From positions 50,656 to 114,655 of the forward strand of contig CAXSBR010000010.1 of assembly GCA_964236495.1 (NCBI GenBank): DNA of 64,000 nucleotides, read 5' to 3'. Under the pieces are notes generated by a model, which saw only the letters and a list, made by a program, of their open reading frames with translations, was not told the DNA's origin and did no database searches. This DNA is from CAXSBR01 sp964236495. Its GTDB lineage: Bacteria > Actinomycetota > Actinomycetes > Mycobacteriales > Jatrophihabitantaceae. This document shows positions 46,307 through 58,572 of this stretch, piece after piece. The translations under genes and the position numbers were made by a program. Numbering within the stretch: position 1 is the stretch's first letter; each line of letters starts with the position of its first letter.

Positions 46307-46759
46307 ATGTCCGCTATTCGAATCGGCTATGCGCCCGGCGCGTACGATCTCTTTCACATCGGGCACCTCAACATCCTGCGCAACGCCCGCTCGCAGTGCG
46401 ACTACCTGATCGCCGGCGTTGTGTCCGATGAGATGCTGGAGTTGGTCAAGGGCAGACGTCCCGTTGTTCCGCTGGCCGAGCGGCTCGAGATCGTCAGCCA
46501 CATCAGCTACGTGGACAAGGCCGTCGCCGAGGTGGTCCCCGACAAGATCGACACGTGGCGCGCGCTCGGGTTCACCATCATTTTCAAGGGCGACGACTGG
46601 CGCGGCACCGCCAAGGGCGCCAAGCTCGAGAACGACTTTGCTGCCGTCGGGGTCGAGGTCGTCTACTTTCCCTACACCGCACACACGTCGTCGACCGCGT
46701 TGCGCACTGCGCTGGCGGCCCTTGCCGCGCGCACCCAAGCTGTGGCCGAAGCCAGTTGA
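46307..46759 (+). CDS. TagD-like cytidylyltransferase
   Basis: A 150-residue nucleotidyltransferase with the HIGH motif (HIGH, residues 17-20, in YAPGAYDLFHIGHLNIL) and the C-terminal HTSSTALR corresponding to the RTSSTK/ISTT nucleotide-binding motif. Relatives make CDP-glycerol or other CDP-alcohols from CTP and an alcohol phosphate (glycerol-3-phosphate cytidylyltransferase, EC 2.7.7.39); others activate different sugar or polyol phosphates. The ATG follows GGAGAGG. It ends the island and is a natural partner for the CDP-alcohol phosphotransferase at 20.8 kb. Confidence 0.87.
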   Translation: MSAIRIGYAPGAYDLFHIGHLNILRNARSQCDYLIAGVVSDEMLELVKGRRPVVPLAERLEIVSHISYVDKAVAEVVPDKIDTWRALGFTIIFKGDDWRGTAKGAKLENDFAAVGVEVVYFPYTAHTSSTALRTALAALAARTQAVAEAS

Positions 46760-46880
46760 AGCGAGCGGGCCGGCGCGGGCGTCCGGTTTCTTGCTCGGAA
46801 GCGGGTGTCGCAGTGTCTCCGGCGGGCTGTGCCGGCTTGTGCGGCTCGTGCTGAGCGCCCACTAAAGTCGTAGCTGGCTC

Positions 46881-46919
46881 CACGAACCCCTACCCGCGTC
46901 TCGGATAGGGGTGTTCGTG
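46881..46919 (+). terminator. Hairpin at the end of the glycopolymer island
   Basis: CACGAAC (46881-46887) pairs with GTTCGTG (46913-46919), extended inward by CCC/GGG with a one-base bulge. It lies 120 bases after the cytidylyltransferase and 50 bases before mfd, so it may end the island's last transcript. Confidence 0.6.
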
Positions 46920-46968
46920 CTGTCCGGCTCCTTACTCCAGCGTTTCAACAACCTAGCGAGGCTGCCCT

Positions 46969-50592
<3,624 letters not shown>

Positions 50593-50707
50593 GAACCTTG
50601 TGCGATCCACGGCCAGCCGGCACCGCTCGTGCCATTACAGGTAGCCACCGGCGGTTGAGCGGTGGAACGCATCGAACGTCGCCCGCACTCGAGGAGTACG
50701 CACCAGC

Positions 50708-51313
50708 ATGAGAAGCGTTCACACCCGCATCGGCGCTGTTGTCGTGGCGCTCGCCCTGGCGTCCGGCCTGGCCGCCTGCCAGACCAACGCCGGTGCAGCT
50801 GCCACGGTGGACGGCAAGCGGATCTCCGAGAGCGACGTGACCACCATGCTCACGAGCACGGGTACGGCGGCGGGCCGGAACCTGGTGGTGGCATTCCTCG
50901 TCCAGGAAAAGCTGTACGAGCGGGCGTTGCAGAAGAAGGGCCAGCTTCCCAGTGCGGCCCAGCTCAACGGCAGTGCAGCCGGCGCCTTGAGCCTGCTGTT
51001 CGGTCAGCAGGTGCCCGCCGCCCAGGCAAACGCATCGCTGCTCGACCCGACGTTGACCAGGGACGGGGTTCGAACTGGTTTCGACGCCACGATCCTGCGT
51101 GCTGCTGAGCTGCAATATGCGTTCATCCAGAACAACAAGATCTCGACGGCGACTCAGCTAGCCGCGGTCGTCAAGGCTGCCCGGGTTCCGGTGTCGGTGT
51201 CGCCGCGGTACGGACGGTGGAATGCCGCCACCGTGCAGCTTGACCAGGCCGCGACGCCGGACTTCCTCAAGACATCGTCTGCGCCGGCTCCGGCGGCGTC
51301 GCCCGGCGCCTGA
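50708..51313 (+). CDS. SurA N-terminal-like lipoprotein
   Basis: A 201-residue exported lipoprotein: signal peptide with lipobox LAAC (Cys24), then a helical domain starting AATVDGKRISESDVTTML, which resembles the N-terminal domain of SurA/PrsA-type chaperones but has no PPIase domain. Such a gene is commonly found between mfd and mazG in actinobacteria. A role in folding or trafficking of exported proteins is likely but unproven. It lies 5 bases before mazG. Confidence 0.82.
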   Translation: MRSVHTRIGAVVVALALASGLAACQTNAGAAATVDGKRISESDVTTMLTSTGTAAGRNLVVAFLVQEKLYERALQKKGQLPSAAQLNGSAAGALSLLFGQQVPAAQANASLLDPTLTRDGVRTGFDATILRAAELQYAFIQNNKISTATQLAAVVKAARVPVSVSPRYGRWNAATVQLDQAATPDFLKTSSAPAPAASPGA

Positions 51314-51318
51314 GCACT

Positions 51319-52023
51319 GTGGCGCAAGTAGTGACACCGGCATCGGCCCAGGCCACCGCTGGGCGCGAGGTGAACGCCGAAGCCGGCGACGAGCCTGAGC
51401 AGGGCGGGCAGGCCTTAATGGCGCTGATCCAGATCGTGGATCGGCTGCGTTCGCCGGGCGGGTGCCCGTGGGACGCCGAGCAGACGCACCGGACACTGGC
51501 GCCCTACCTGCTCGAGGAGGCCTACGAGCTGCTCGATGCCATCGAATCGGGCTCAGTCGTCGACCTGCGCGAGGAACTGGGCGACGTGCTGTTCCAGGTG
51601 CTGTTCCATGCCCGGCTAGCTGAGGAGTTGCCGCCGGGCGAGCGCTTCGATCTCGACGACGTCGCCGCCGACCTCGGCGCGAAGCTGATCCGTCGCCACC
51701 CGCACGTGTTCGCCGATGCGGCGGTATTGTCGCCGGCCGACGTGGAGGCCAACTGGGACAAACTCAAACACGCGGAGAAGCAGCGCACGTCGGTCACCGA
51801 CGGCGTACCCACCGCCTTACCTGCCTTGGCGCTTGCAGCGAAGCTATCCAGCCGTGCCCGGCGCGGCGGCGTCGAGGTGTCCCTGCCCGACGGCACGTCG
51901 GTCGGCGCGCGGCTGTTCGCCCTGGCGCTCGAAGCGGCCGCGGCCGGAGTCGACCCGGAGCTGGCACTGCGCGCGACGGCGCTGGAGTACGCGCAGGCGT
52001 TGCGGCATGCCGAGGGCGTCTAA
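51319..52023 (+). CDS. mazG: MazG nucleoside triphosphate pyrophosphohydrolase
   Basis: It hydrolyses non-canonical or surplus NTPs to NMP and pyrophosphate. 234 residues with the MazG core LRSPGGCPWDAEQTHRTL, LLEEAYELLDAI (metal-binding EExxE) and LREELGDVLFQVLFHARLA. The N-terminal 30 residues are an extension of low complexity. It starts with GTG. It overlaps the convergent carboxypeptidase tail-to-tail by four bases, so no terminator separates them. Two TTA codons are present, which shows TTA is not confined to the island. Confidence 0.95.
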   Translation: MAQVVTPASAQATAGREVNAEAGDEPEQGGQALMALIQIVDRLRSPGGCPWDAEQTHRTLAPYLLEEAYELLDAIESGSVVDLREELGDVLFQVLFHARLAEELPPGERFDLDDVAADLGAKLIRRHPHVFADAAVLSPADVEANWDKLKHAEKQRTSVTDGVPTALPALALAAKLSSRARRGGVEVSLPDGTSVGARLFALALEAAAAGVDPELALRATALEYAQALRHAEGV

Positions 52024-52964
52024 CGGCGAACAGCCTCCGCATCCGTGATAGACGCCGGATCTCGCAGCACGGAGTCGACCAGCCGGCGCGAGGCCTGCAG
52101 AGCGGCGCCCACCAGGTCGTCGGAGCGCTGCCCCAGCACCACACCGGTGACCACGACGGTCCGGCCGTGCAGTTGGTGCACGCTGACGAAGACGAAACAG
52201 CCGCCCGCGGCGTCATGCGAGCCGGTCTTGAGGCCGACGAAGCCGTCGATACCCAGCAGTCGATTGGTGTTGTGGACGGTGCCCGCGACCGGAAGGGTCG
52301 CGCTGCGCTGGGCCACGATTTCGGCAAAGGCGGGCAGGCGCATCGCCGCCCGGGCGAGCAGGAGCTGGTCGGTCGCGGTGCTGACCGTCGTGTCCAGGTA
52401 ACCGCTGGGGTCGGTGTAGCCGGTGTCGCGCATCCCCAGCGCCCGGGCCTGGTCGTTCATCCGCTGCACGAAGCGTTCCTGCGATCCGGACACGTGCTGG
52501 GCGAGAATGGCGGCGATGTTGTTCGCCGAGGGCAACAGCAACGCTTCCAGCGCCTGTCGTTCGGTGAGCCGCTCCCCGACGCGCACCGCCACCAGGGATT
52601 GGTCGAGCTTGCGTCGCTGCCGGGTATCCCGGGCTTGCGCGCCGGTGATGGTGACGGTGAAGCCGTCGGCCCCAGCCGTCAGCGGTGCGGCGGTCAGCAC
52701 CACATACGCCGTCATCACCTTCGCGACACTGGCGATGGGCACGGCCCGATGGCTGCCGCTGGTGCCGACGAGACCTCGCCCGCTCACCTCGACAGCCGCC
52801 TGTCCCTGCTGCGGCCAGGCGATCGCGCCGATGTTCGCTGTTGAAGTGGTGTCCGAGCTGGTGCATGCGTCGAGAACGCCGATCGAACACAGCAGGGCCA
52901 GGAGGGCAGTGAGGCAGCGAGGCACGACGGTGCGACGGGTAACGGTGCGCAAGGAGGTTGTCAT
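52020..52964 (-). CDS. D-alanyl-D-alanine carboxypeptidase (serine type), lipoprotein
   Basis: A low-molecular-weight penicillin-binding protein that trims the terminal D-Ala of peptidoglycan stem peptides. About 314 residues, with signal peptide and lipobox LDAC (Cys34). The catalytic triad motifs are SVAK (79-82), SAN in LLLPSANNIAA, and KTG in GLKTGSHDAAGG. ATG 52964 is taken; a GTG six bases further upstream is possible. It is divergent from a response regulator with about 110 bp between, which may control it. Confidence 0.9.
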   Translation of the reverse strand: MTTSLRTVTRRTVVPRCLTALLALLCSIGVLDACTSSDTTSTANIGAIAWPQQGQAAVEVSGRGLVGTSGSHRAVPIASVAKVMTAYVVLTAAPLTAGADGFTVTITGAQARDTRQRRKLDQSLVAVRVGERLTERQALEALLLPSANNIAAILAQHVSGSQERFVQRMNDQARALGMRDTGYTDPSGYLDTTVSTATDQLLLARAAMRLPAFAEIVAQRSATLPVAGTVHNTNRLLGIDGFVGLKTGSHDAAGGCFVFVSVHQLHGRTVVVTGVVLGQRSDDLVGAALQASRRLVDSVLRDPASITDAEAVRR

Positions 52965-53077
52965 GCGCACGAGCCTGTCGAGAAGGCGATCTTGCGCCGG
53001 TCAGCGTCGCGCATGGGATCTTTACGTCGGCGTTGCCAGGATGAAGCCCGGCGAGATTTCTGCAGAGGGGTTGGCGG

Positions 53078-53737
53078 GTGCGAGTACTGGTGGCAGACGA
53101 CGAGCAGTTGCTCGCCGACACCGTCGCCGAAGGCCTGCGTCGCCTGGCCATCGCCGTCGACGTCTGCTACGACGGCGAAGCCGCGCTGGAGCGCCTGCAG
53201 GTGAACCGCTACGACGTCGCAGTGCTCGACCGGGACATGCCCGGGCGAACCGGTGACGACGTCTGCCGCTGGATCGGCGGGTCGGCGCTGAACGTGCGGG
53301 TGCTGCTGCTCACTGCGGCCGCCGGCATCCGCGACCGGGTCGACGGACTCACCCTGGGCGCTGACGACTACCTGACCAAGCCCTTCGCCTTTGCCGAGCT
53401 GGTTGCGCGCGTCCAAGCGCTGGGCCGTCGGTCGGCCCCGGCGGTGTCGCCGGTGCTCGAGCAAGACGGCGTCGAGCTCGACGTCGCACGGCACTACGCC
53501 GCCCGCGACGGACGGATGCTGATGCTGACGCCCAAGGAATTCAGCGTCCTGCACGTCCTGCTGCGCGCCGGGGGACGAGTGGTCAGCGCCGAAGACCTGC
53601 TGGAGCAGGCCTGGGACGAGCACGCCGACCCGTTCACCAACGCCGTGCGCGTCGCGGTGATGACGCTGCGCCGCAAGCTGGGCGATCCGCCGGTGCTGCA
53701 CACCGTGCCGCGCACCGGCTACCGGCTGGGCAGGTAG
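53078..53737 (+). CDS. Two-component response regulator, OmpR/PhoB family
   Basis: A 219-residue regulator: receiver domain (1-115) with acidic pocket DDE (7-9), phospho-acceptor Asp51 in LDRDMPG and Lys in DYLTKPFAF; winged-helix DNA-binding domain (about 125-218) with LTPKEFSVLHVLL and VPRTGYRLG. GTG start. It lies 5 bases before its kinase gene. The likely regulon includes the divergent carboxypeptidase or itself. Confidence 0.93.
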   Translation: MRVLVADDEQLLADTVAEGLRRLAIAVDVCYDGEAALERLQVNRYDVAVLDRDMPGRTGDDVCRWIGGSALNVRVLLLTAAAGIRDRVDGLTLGADDYLTKPFAFAELVARVQALGRRSAPAVSPVLEQDGVELDVARHYAARDGRMLMLTPKEFSVLHVLLRAGGRVVSAEDLLEQAWDEHADPFTNAVRVAVMTLRRKLGDPPVLHTVPRTGYRLGR

Positions 53738-53742
53738 GAGTC

Positions 53743-54861
53743 GTGCACTCACCGCGCCGGCGAACGCTGCTGCTCTGCGCGGCAGCGTTGCTGCTGGGCT
53801 ACTACGCCGACGCGATACTGCGGCGCGTCGTGTCTTTCTCCGGAATCGGCTGCGGATCGTCGATTCCGTATCTGGATCGGGTGTGTGGCAGCAACATCGC
53901 CGCCGTCGGCGGGCTGCACCGGATCGTCGACGTCGTCGTGCTGGCGATCCTGCTGGTTGCCCTGCGGTTCGCGATCGTGCGGTGGGCACTGCGTCCGGTG
54001 CGCGACCTGGCGGCGGTGGTGGACCGGGTTGGCCCGCAGAACCTGGGCTACCGGCTGCGGGCAGACGGCCGATCCGACGAGTTGCGGGCCCTCAGCGATG
54101 CGCTGGACGAGATGATGGACCGTATTGCGGCCGGCTACGAGGGCCAGCGACGCTTCGCCGCCAACGCCTCCCACGAGCTGCGCACGCCGCTGGCCGTCCA
54201 GCGCACGCTGATCGAGGTCGGCATGGCCGACTCGCTGACGCCCGAGCAGTTGACGTTGCTCACCCGCCAACTGCTGGACACCAACGAGCGCAACGAGCGA
54301 CTGATCGAGGGACTGCTGGTGCTCAGCGAGACCGATCAGGGGCTGCTGACCCGCGCTGCCGTCCGCTTGGACGAGGTCGTGCGCGACGTGCTCGCCGCCC
54401 ACGCCGACATGGCCGTGACGGCAGGCGTGCGCGTGCAGGCGGATCTCCAGCCGTGCGAGGTGCTGGGGGAGCGGGTGTTGCTGGAGCGCCTGGTTGCCAA
54501 CCTGGTGCAGAACGCGCTGAAATACAACCGGCCCGGCGGTGACGTGGCGCTAGTGGTGGGGTCGACGCCCGCTGCTGGCCAACCGACAGCGCTGCGTGCT
54601 GCTTCGTTGCTCGACGCGTACCGGCTGGTCGTGCGCAACACCGGCGCCGTGGTGCCCGCCGAGGCCGTGCCCGGGCTGTTCGAGCCGTTTCGGCGGTTGT
54701 CCGGTGACCGCATCAACCACGACGGCGGCGCTGGGCTCGGCCTGACGATCGCCCGGTCGACCGTGCAGGCGCACGACGGCTACATCGCCGCGCGCCCGGG
54801 AACTCCCGACGGTCTGGAAGTCACCGTCGAGCTCCCGCGCGCTGCTCCGCCGCGGGGCTGA
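53743..54861 (+). CDS. Sensor histidine kinase
   Basis: A 372-residue membrane kinase: TM1 about 8-26, a short external loop with two cysteines (Cys37, Cys48), TM2 about 60-80, HAMP domain about 80-132, dimerisation/phosphoacceptor helix with His144 in NASHELRTPL, and an ATPase domain with NLVQNALKYNRPGG and GAGLGLTIARSTV. The small external loop suggests it senses within or near the membrane. GTG start, directly after the response regulator. Confidence 0.92.
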   Translation: MHSPRRRTLLLCAAALLLGYYADAILRRVVSFSGIGCGSSIPYLDRVCGSNIAAVGGLHRIVDVVVLAILLVALRFAIVRWALRPVRDLAAVVDRVGPQNLGYRLRADGRSDELRALSDALDEMMDRIAAGYEGQRRFAANASHELRTPLAVQRTLIEVGMADSLTPEQLTLLTRQLLDTNERNERLIEGLLVLSETDQGLLTRAAVRLDEVVRDVLAAHADMAVTAGVRVQADLQPCEVLGERVLLERLVANLVQNALKYNRPGGDVALVVGSTPAAGQPTALRAASLLDAYRLVVRNTGAVVPAEAVPGLFEPFRRLSGDRINHDGGAGLGLTIARSTVQAHDGYIAARPGTPDGLEVTVELPRAAPPRG

Positions 54862-54891
54862 GTCCGCGGCGTGGTGGCCGGTAGTAGGACC

Positions 54892-54932
54892 GGCCGCGCG
54901 GCCACTGCGGCCTCTGCGCGGCCACTGCGGCC
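54892..54932. repeat. Palindrome and 17-bp direct repeat between convergent genes
   Basis: GGCCGCGCGGCC (54892-54903) is a perfect palindrome. It overlaps the first of two exact copies of gcgcggccactgcggcc (54896-54912 and 54916-54932). They lie between the convergent kinase and deaminase genes and could act as a terminator. Confidence 0.55.
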
Positions 54933-54966
54933 GGGAGGAGCGAACCTGGCAACAGTCGGAGCGGCC

Positions 54967-55992
54967 TCAGCCAGGCTGAGCGGACTGCCAGGCGGCAATG
55001 TCTGCGTCGAGCTCGGCGCGGCGGACGTCGGCCACGAAGGCGGCGCGTACGCCGTTGCGGGCAAGGCCAGCCAGTACCGCGTCGTCGAAGTCGAACGTCG
55101 CGGCGAGCTCGCGGTAGTTGTCGTCCACGTAGCCGCCGAAGTAGGCGGGGTCGTCGGAATTCACCGTCACCACGAGACCTTGCTCGAGCATCCGCGGCAA
55201 CGGATGGTCGGCCAGCGTGTCGACGGTGCGCAGCCGCACGTTGGACAGCGGGCACACCGTCAGCGGGATCTGGTCTGTCACCAGACGGTCCACCAAGGCC
55301 GCGTCCTCGAGGCAGCGAATGCCGTGGTCGACGCGCTGCACGCCCAGAACGTCGACGGCCTGCCAGACGTAGTCGGGCGGACCCTCCTCACCGGCGTGGG
55401 CGACCAGGTGCAGACCGTTGTCGCGGGCCAGATCGAAGACCTCGGTGAACAAGCTGGGCGGATAGCCGACCTCGGCCGAGTCCAGGCCGATGCCCAGGAT
55501 CGGCGTGTCGGCGGCCAGCAGTTCTTCCAGCACCTCGACCGCCTCGGCCGGCGGGCGATCGCGCAGGAACGTGACGATGAGCGCCGTCGACATGCCGTAG
55601 TCGGCCTCGCTGCGCGCCAGGGCGTCCAACACGCCAGCAGTCGCGACGTCGAGTTCGACGCCGCGCGACGTATGTGCCTGTGGGTCGAAGAAGATCTCGG
55701 CATGGCGCACGCCGGCTCGCTGGGCCCGAGTGAGGTAGGCCGACGTCAGGTCGGTGAAGTCCTGTCGGGCGCGTAGAACCGCCATGTTCTCGTAGTAGAG
55801 GTTCAGGAAGCTCTGCAGGTCGTCGAACTCGTAGCGCCGGCGCAGCTCGTCGATCGAGAACGGCAACCGCGTGCCCTGCCGCCGCGCGAGGTCGAAGATC
55901 AGCTCCGGCTCGAGCGTGCCCTCGATGTGCAGGTGCAGCTCCGTGGTGGGCAGGGGCGCGCGGCGTTGCTCCGCTTCGGGCGGTCGATTCAT
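54967..55992 (-). CDS. Adenine deaminase (adenosine/AMP deaminase superfamily)
   Basis: A zinc hydrolase of 341 residues for purine salvage. It has the superfamily metal motif HLHIEGTLEPEL (His20, His22), AHAGEEGPPDYVWQA, VDHGIR and SDDPAYFGGYV. The sequence FFDPQAHTSRG, GLDSAEVGYPP and the aspartate pair match the COG1816 branch described as adenine deaminase (EC 3.5.4.2), not classical adenosine deaminase. I prefer adenine as substrate, but adenosine cannot be ruled out. It is divergent from eno with about 220 bp between. Confidence 0.85.
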   Translation of the reverse strand: MNRPPEAEQRRAPLPTTELHLHIEGTLEPELIFDLARRQGTRLPFSIDELRRRYEFDDLQSFLNLYYENMAVLRARQDFTDLTSAYLTRAQRAGVRHAEIFFDPQAHTSRGVELDVATAGVLDALARSEADYGMSTALIVTFLRDRPPAEAVEVLEELLAADTPILGIGLDSAEVGYPPSLFTEVFDLARDNGLHLVAHAGEEGPPDYVWQAVDVLGVQRVDHGIRCLEDAALVDRLVTDQIPLTVCPLSNVRLRTVDTLADHPLPRMLEQGLVVTVNSDDPAYFGGYVDDNYRELAATFDFDDAVLAGLARNGVRAAFVADVRRAELDADIAAWQSAQPG

Positions 55993-56216
55993 TCAGGCAA
56001 CCGTCCTTCGGGTCGCGAGGCGAGGCGCAGGCGTGAGCCCGGGCGCGACCCTCATCGTCCCAGGTGGGTTCGTCGCGGCGCGCGCTGACGGGGCGTGCGG
56101 TCCGCGCCCGATACGATGCGCCCAGCGACTGCGCCGGTGCCGGCTGTGGTCTTCGAACTGATGATGCGCAGCGCGGCGGTCGTCCGCACCGCGCCTAGGA
56201 GAGGACGGACCCGGCT

Positions 56217-57503
56217 GTGGCAACCATCGAGGCGATCGGCGCCCGCGAGATCCTGGATTCCCGAGGCAATCCCACCGTCGAGGTGGAGGTCGCGCTGGAC
56301 GACGCCACCCTCGCCCGTGCTGCGGTACCCAGCGGCGCGTCCACCGGTGCGTTCGAGGCCGTCGAGCTGCGTGACGGCGGCGAGCGCTACCTGGGTAAGG
56401 GCGTGCAGAACGCCGTCACAGCCGTTCTCGACGTCATCGCGCCTGAGCTAGTCGGCTTCGACGCCACCGAGCAGCGCCTCGTCGACCAGACCTTGATCGA
56501 CCTCGACGGCACGCCGGACAAGAGCAAGCTGGGCGCCAACGCGATTCTGGGGGTGTCGCTGGCCGTTGCCCGCGCCGCCGCCGACTCCGCCGAGCTGCCG
56601 CTGTTCCGCTACGTCGGCGGCCCGAACGCGCACCTGTTGCCGGTGCCGATGATGAACATCCTCAACGGTGGCGCGCATGCCGACAGCAACGTCGACGTCC
56701 AGGAATTCATGATCGCTCCCGTCGGCGCGCCCACCTTCGCCGAAGCACTGCGCACCGGCGCGGAGGTCTATCACGCCCTCAAAGCCGTGTTGAAGCAGAA
56801 AGGCCTGTCGACGGGTCTCGGTGACGAGGGTGGCTTCGCGCCCTCGCTGGAGTCCAACGTCGCGGCACTCGACCTGATCAGCGAGGCCGTCGAGAAGGCG
56901 GGATTCGTCGTCGGTCGCGACATTGCCTTCGCCATGGACGTCGCGGCTACCGAGTTCTACGCCGACGGTGCCTACACCTTCGAGGGTGCGGCCAAGAGCA
57001 GCGACGAGATGATCGCGTACTACACCCAGCTGGTGGCCGACTATCCGATCGTGTCGATCGAAGATCCGCTGTCCGAAGACGATTGGGCGGCGTGGGCGTC
57101 GATGACCGCTCAGCTCGGCGACAGTGTGCAGATCGTCGGCGACGATCTGTTCGTCACCAACCCGACCCGGCTGGCTCGGGGCATCGCAGAGAAGTCGGCG
57201 AACGCGCTGCTGGTGAAGGTCAACCAGATCGGCACACTGACCGAAACTCTGGACGCAGTGGACATGGCGCACCGCGCCGGGTTCCGCAGCATGCTGTCGC
57301 ACCGGTCGGGCGAGACCGAAGACACCACCATTGCCGACCTCGCCGTGGCCGTGAACGCCGGTCAGATCAAGACCGGCGCGCCGGCGCGTAGCGAGCGCGT
57401 CGCCAAGTACAACCAGCTCTTGCGCATCGAGGAAGAGCTCGACGACGCCGCACGCTACGCTGGTGCCGCGGCATTCCCGCGCTTCCGGCCGGCCGGCAGC
57501 TGA
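56217..57503 (+). CDS. eno: Enolase
   Basis: It converts 2-phosphoglycerate to phosphoenolpyruvate (EC 4.2.1.11), the substrate of the PEP carboxylase at 11-14 kb. 428 residues, standard length. Motifs: AREILDSRGNPTVEVEV, GASTGAFEAVELRDG, GDEGGFAPSL, SIEDPLSEDDW, LLVKVNQIGTLTET and SHRSGETEDTTIADLAV. GTG start at 56217; AGGAGAGG is present upstream but about 12 bases away. First gene of the eno-ftsB-DUF501-ppx run. Confidence 0.97.
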   Translation: MATIEAIGAREILDSRGNPTVEVEVALDDATLARAAVPSGASTGAFEAVELRDGGERYLGKGVQNAVTAVLDVIAPELVGFDATEQRLVDQTLIDLDGTPDKSKLGANAILGVSLAVARAAADSAELPLFRYVGGPNAHLLPVPMMNILNGGAHADSNVDVQEFMIAPVGAPTFAEALRTGAEVYHALKAVLKQKGLSTGLGDEGGFAPSLESNVAALDLISEAVEKAGFVVGRDIAFAMDVAATEFYADGAYTFEGAAKSSDEMIAYYTQLVADYPIVSIEDPLSEDDWAAWASMTAQLGDSVQIVGDDLFVTNPTRLARGIAEKSANALLVKVNQIGTLTETLDAVDMAHRAGFRSMLSHRSGETEDTTIADLAVAVNAGQIKTGAPARSERVAKYNQLLRIEEELDDAARYAGAAAFPRFRPAGS

Positions 57504-57511
57504 GTACGCCG

Positions 57512-58045
57512 ATGACGCGCCCGGCGACGGTGTCAGAGGGGCAGCTGCCAGTCGCGCCGGCGCCGACGGGCACGGCGCCGTCGACCGAGTCGCTCCCGAC
57601 GGAGACGCCCTCACCGAAGACGCCAACCGCCACGACGCCACGTGGCAGCACGGCGCGGGGCACCAGTCTCACCGGTCGCGCTCTGGTGCTCGGCGCGGTG
57701 CTGGTGTTGCTGGCGCTCGTGCTGGCCTCGCCGCTGCAGCGTTACCTACGTCAGCGAGATGCGTTGGCACAAGCGCGTCACCAGCAGATCAGCGTGTCCG
57801 CGCAGGTCGCCCAGCTCGCCCGGCTCAAGGCGCAGTGGGCCGATCCCACCTACATCGAGCAGCAGGCCCGTGCCCGTCTGCAGTACGCCCGGCCCGGGGA
57901 CACCGTGTACGTCGTGATCGGCCCGCACTCGGCCGGCAGCGACGCCGCGGCCAACCAGGCGACACCTGCGACGTCGACGTCGGGGCAGTCCACCTGGCAG
58001 ACGCGGGCGTGGACGAGCCTGCAGGTCGCCGACGCCGGCCGGTGA
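57512..58045 (+). CDS. FtsB/DivIC-like septum formation initiator
   Basis: A 177-residue bitopic membrane protein: Pro/Thr-rich cytoplasmic N-terminus (1-53), one membrane segment (about 55-74), an extracytoplasmic coiled coil (about 76-105), and WADPTYIEQQARARLQYARP with GDTVYVV, the DivIC/FtsB signature. It acts with FtsL and FtsQ in the divisome. It is 9 bases after eno, the usual actinobacterial place, and overlaps the next gene (GTGA). Confidence 0.9.
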   Translation: MTRPATVSEGQLPVAPAPTGTAPSTESLPTETPSPKTPTATTPRGSTARGTSLTGRALVLGAVLVLLALVLASPLQRYLRQRDALAQARHQQISVSAQVAQLARLKAQWADPTYIEQQARARLQYARPGDTVYVVIGPHSAGSDAAANQATPATSTSGQSTWQTRAWTSLQVADAGR

Positions 58046-58572
58046 CCGATCGGGTCGTGGCGCCGCTGCTGGCCACGCAGGATCGGGATGCAGTTCAGGC
58101 CCAGTTGGGGCGTGCGCCGCGCGCGATCCGCGAGGTGGCGCACCGCTGTGCCTGCGGCAATCCCGACGTCATCGAAACGTCGCCTCGGCTGCCTGACGGC
58201 ACGCCCTTCCCGACGCTGTACTACCTGACCTGCCCGCGCGCGGCGTCGGCGATCGGAACGTTGGAAGCCTCGGGCCTGATGTCGCGCTGGATCGACCGCC
58301 TGCGCGCCGACCCCGAGCTCGCCGCGGCGTACCGGCGCGCACACGAGGCGTACCTCGCCCGTCGCGAGAGCCTGGAGCATGTGCCCGAGATCGAGGGCAT
58401 CAGCGCCGGTGGCATGCCCGAGCGGGTCAAGTGCCTGCATGTGCTGGTCGCGCACGCGCTTGCGGCCGGTCCTGGCGTGAATCCGCTGGGCGACGAGGCG
58501 CTGGCGATGTTGCCGCAGTGGTGGGCGGCCGGCCCGTGCGTCGCGGTGTCGCCTGACGCGCCTGCCAAATGA
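58042..58572 (+). CDS. DUF501 family protein
   Basis: A 176-residue conserved actinobacterial protein of unknown function. The DUF501 hallmarks are visible: QLGRAPRAIREVAHRCACG, FPTLYYLTCPRA, GGMPERVKCLHVLVAHALA and GVNPLGDEAL. Cysteines in CACG, TCP and KCLH could bind metal. The start GTG 58042 overlaps the ftsB-like stop, and its own stop overlaps the ppx start (ATGA). Confidence 0.93.
   Translation: MTDRVVAPLLATQDRDAVQAQLGRAPRAIREVAHRCACGNPDVIETSPRLPDGTPFPTLYYLTCPRAASAIGTLEASGLMSRWIDRLRADPELAAAYRRAHEAYLARRESLEHVPEIEGISAGGMPERVKCLHVLVAHALAAGPGVNPLGDEALAMLPQWWAAGPCVAVSPDAPAK

Larger units (their letters stand above)
14524..46919. other. Surface-glycopolymer biosynthesis island
   Basis: From the first sugar transferase to the hairpin before mfd, nearly all genes fit one job: make, modify, flip, polymerise and scaffold a surface polysaccharide. 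It has the initiating transferase, at least four glycosyltransferase domains, flippase, polymerase/ligase-like protein, Wzz-like kinase, CDP-alcohol chemistry, sulfate activation and five large exported proteins. It lies between the conserved pth and mfd genes, holds an IS3-family relic and has more AT-rich codons (including TTA) than the flanks. The functional unity is inferred from gene content; boundaries are approximate. Confidence 0.75.
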
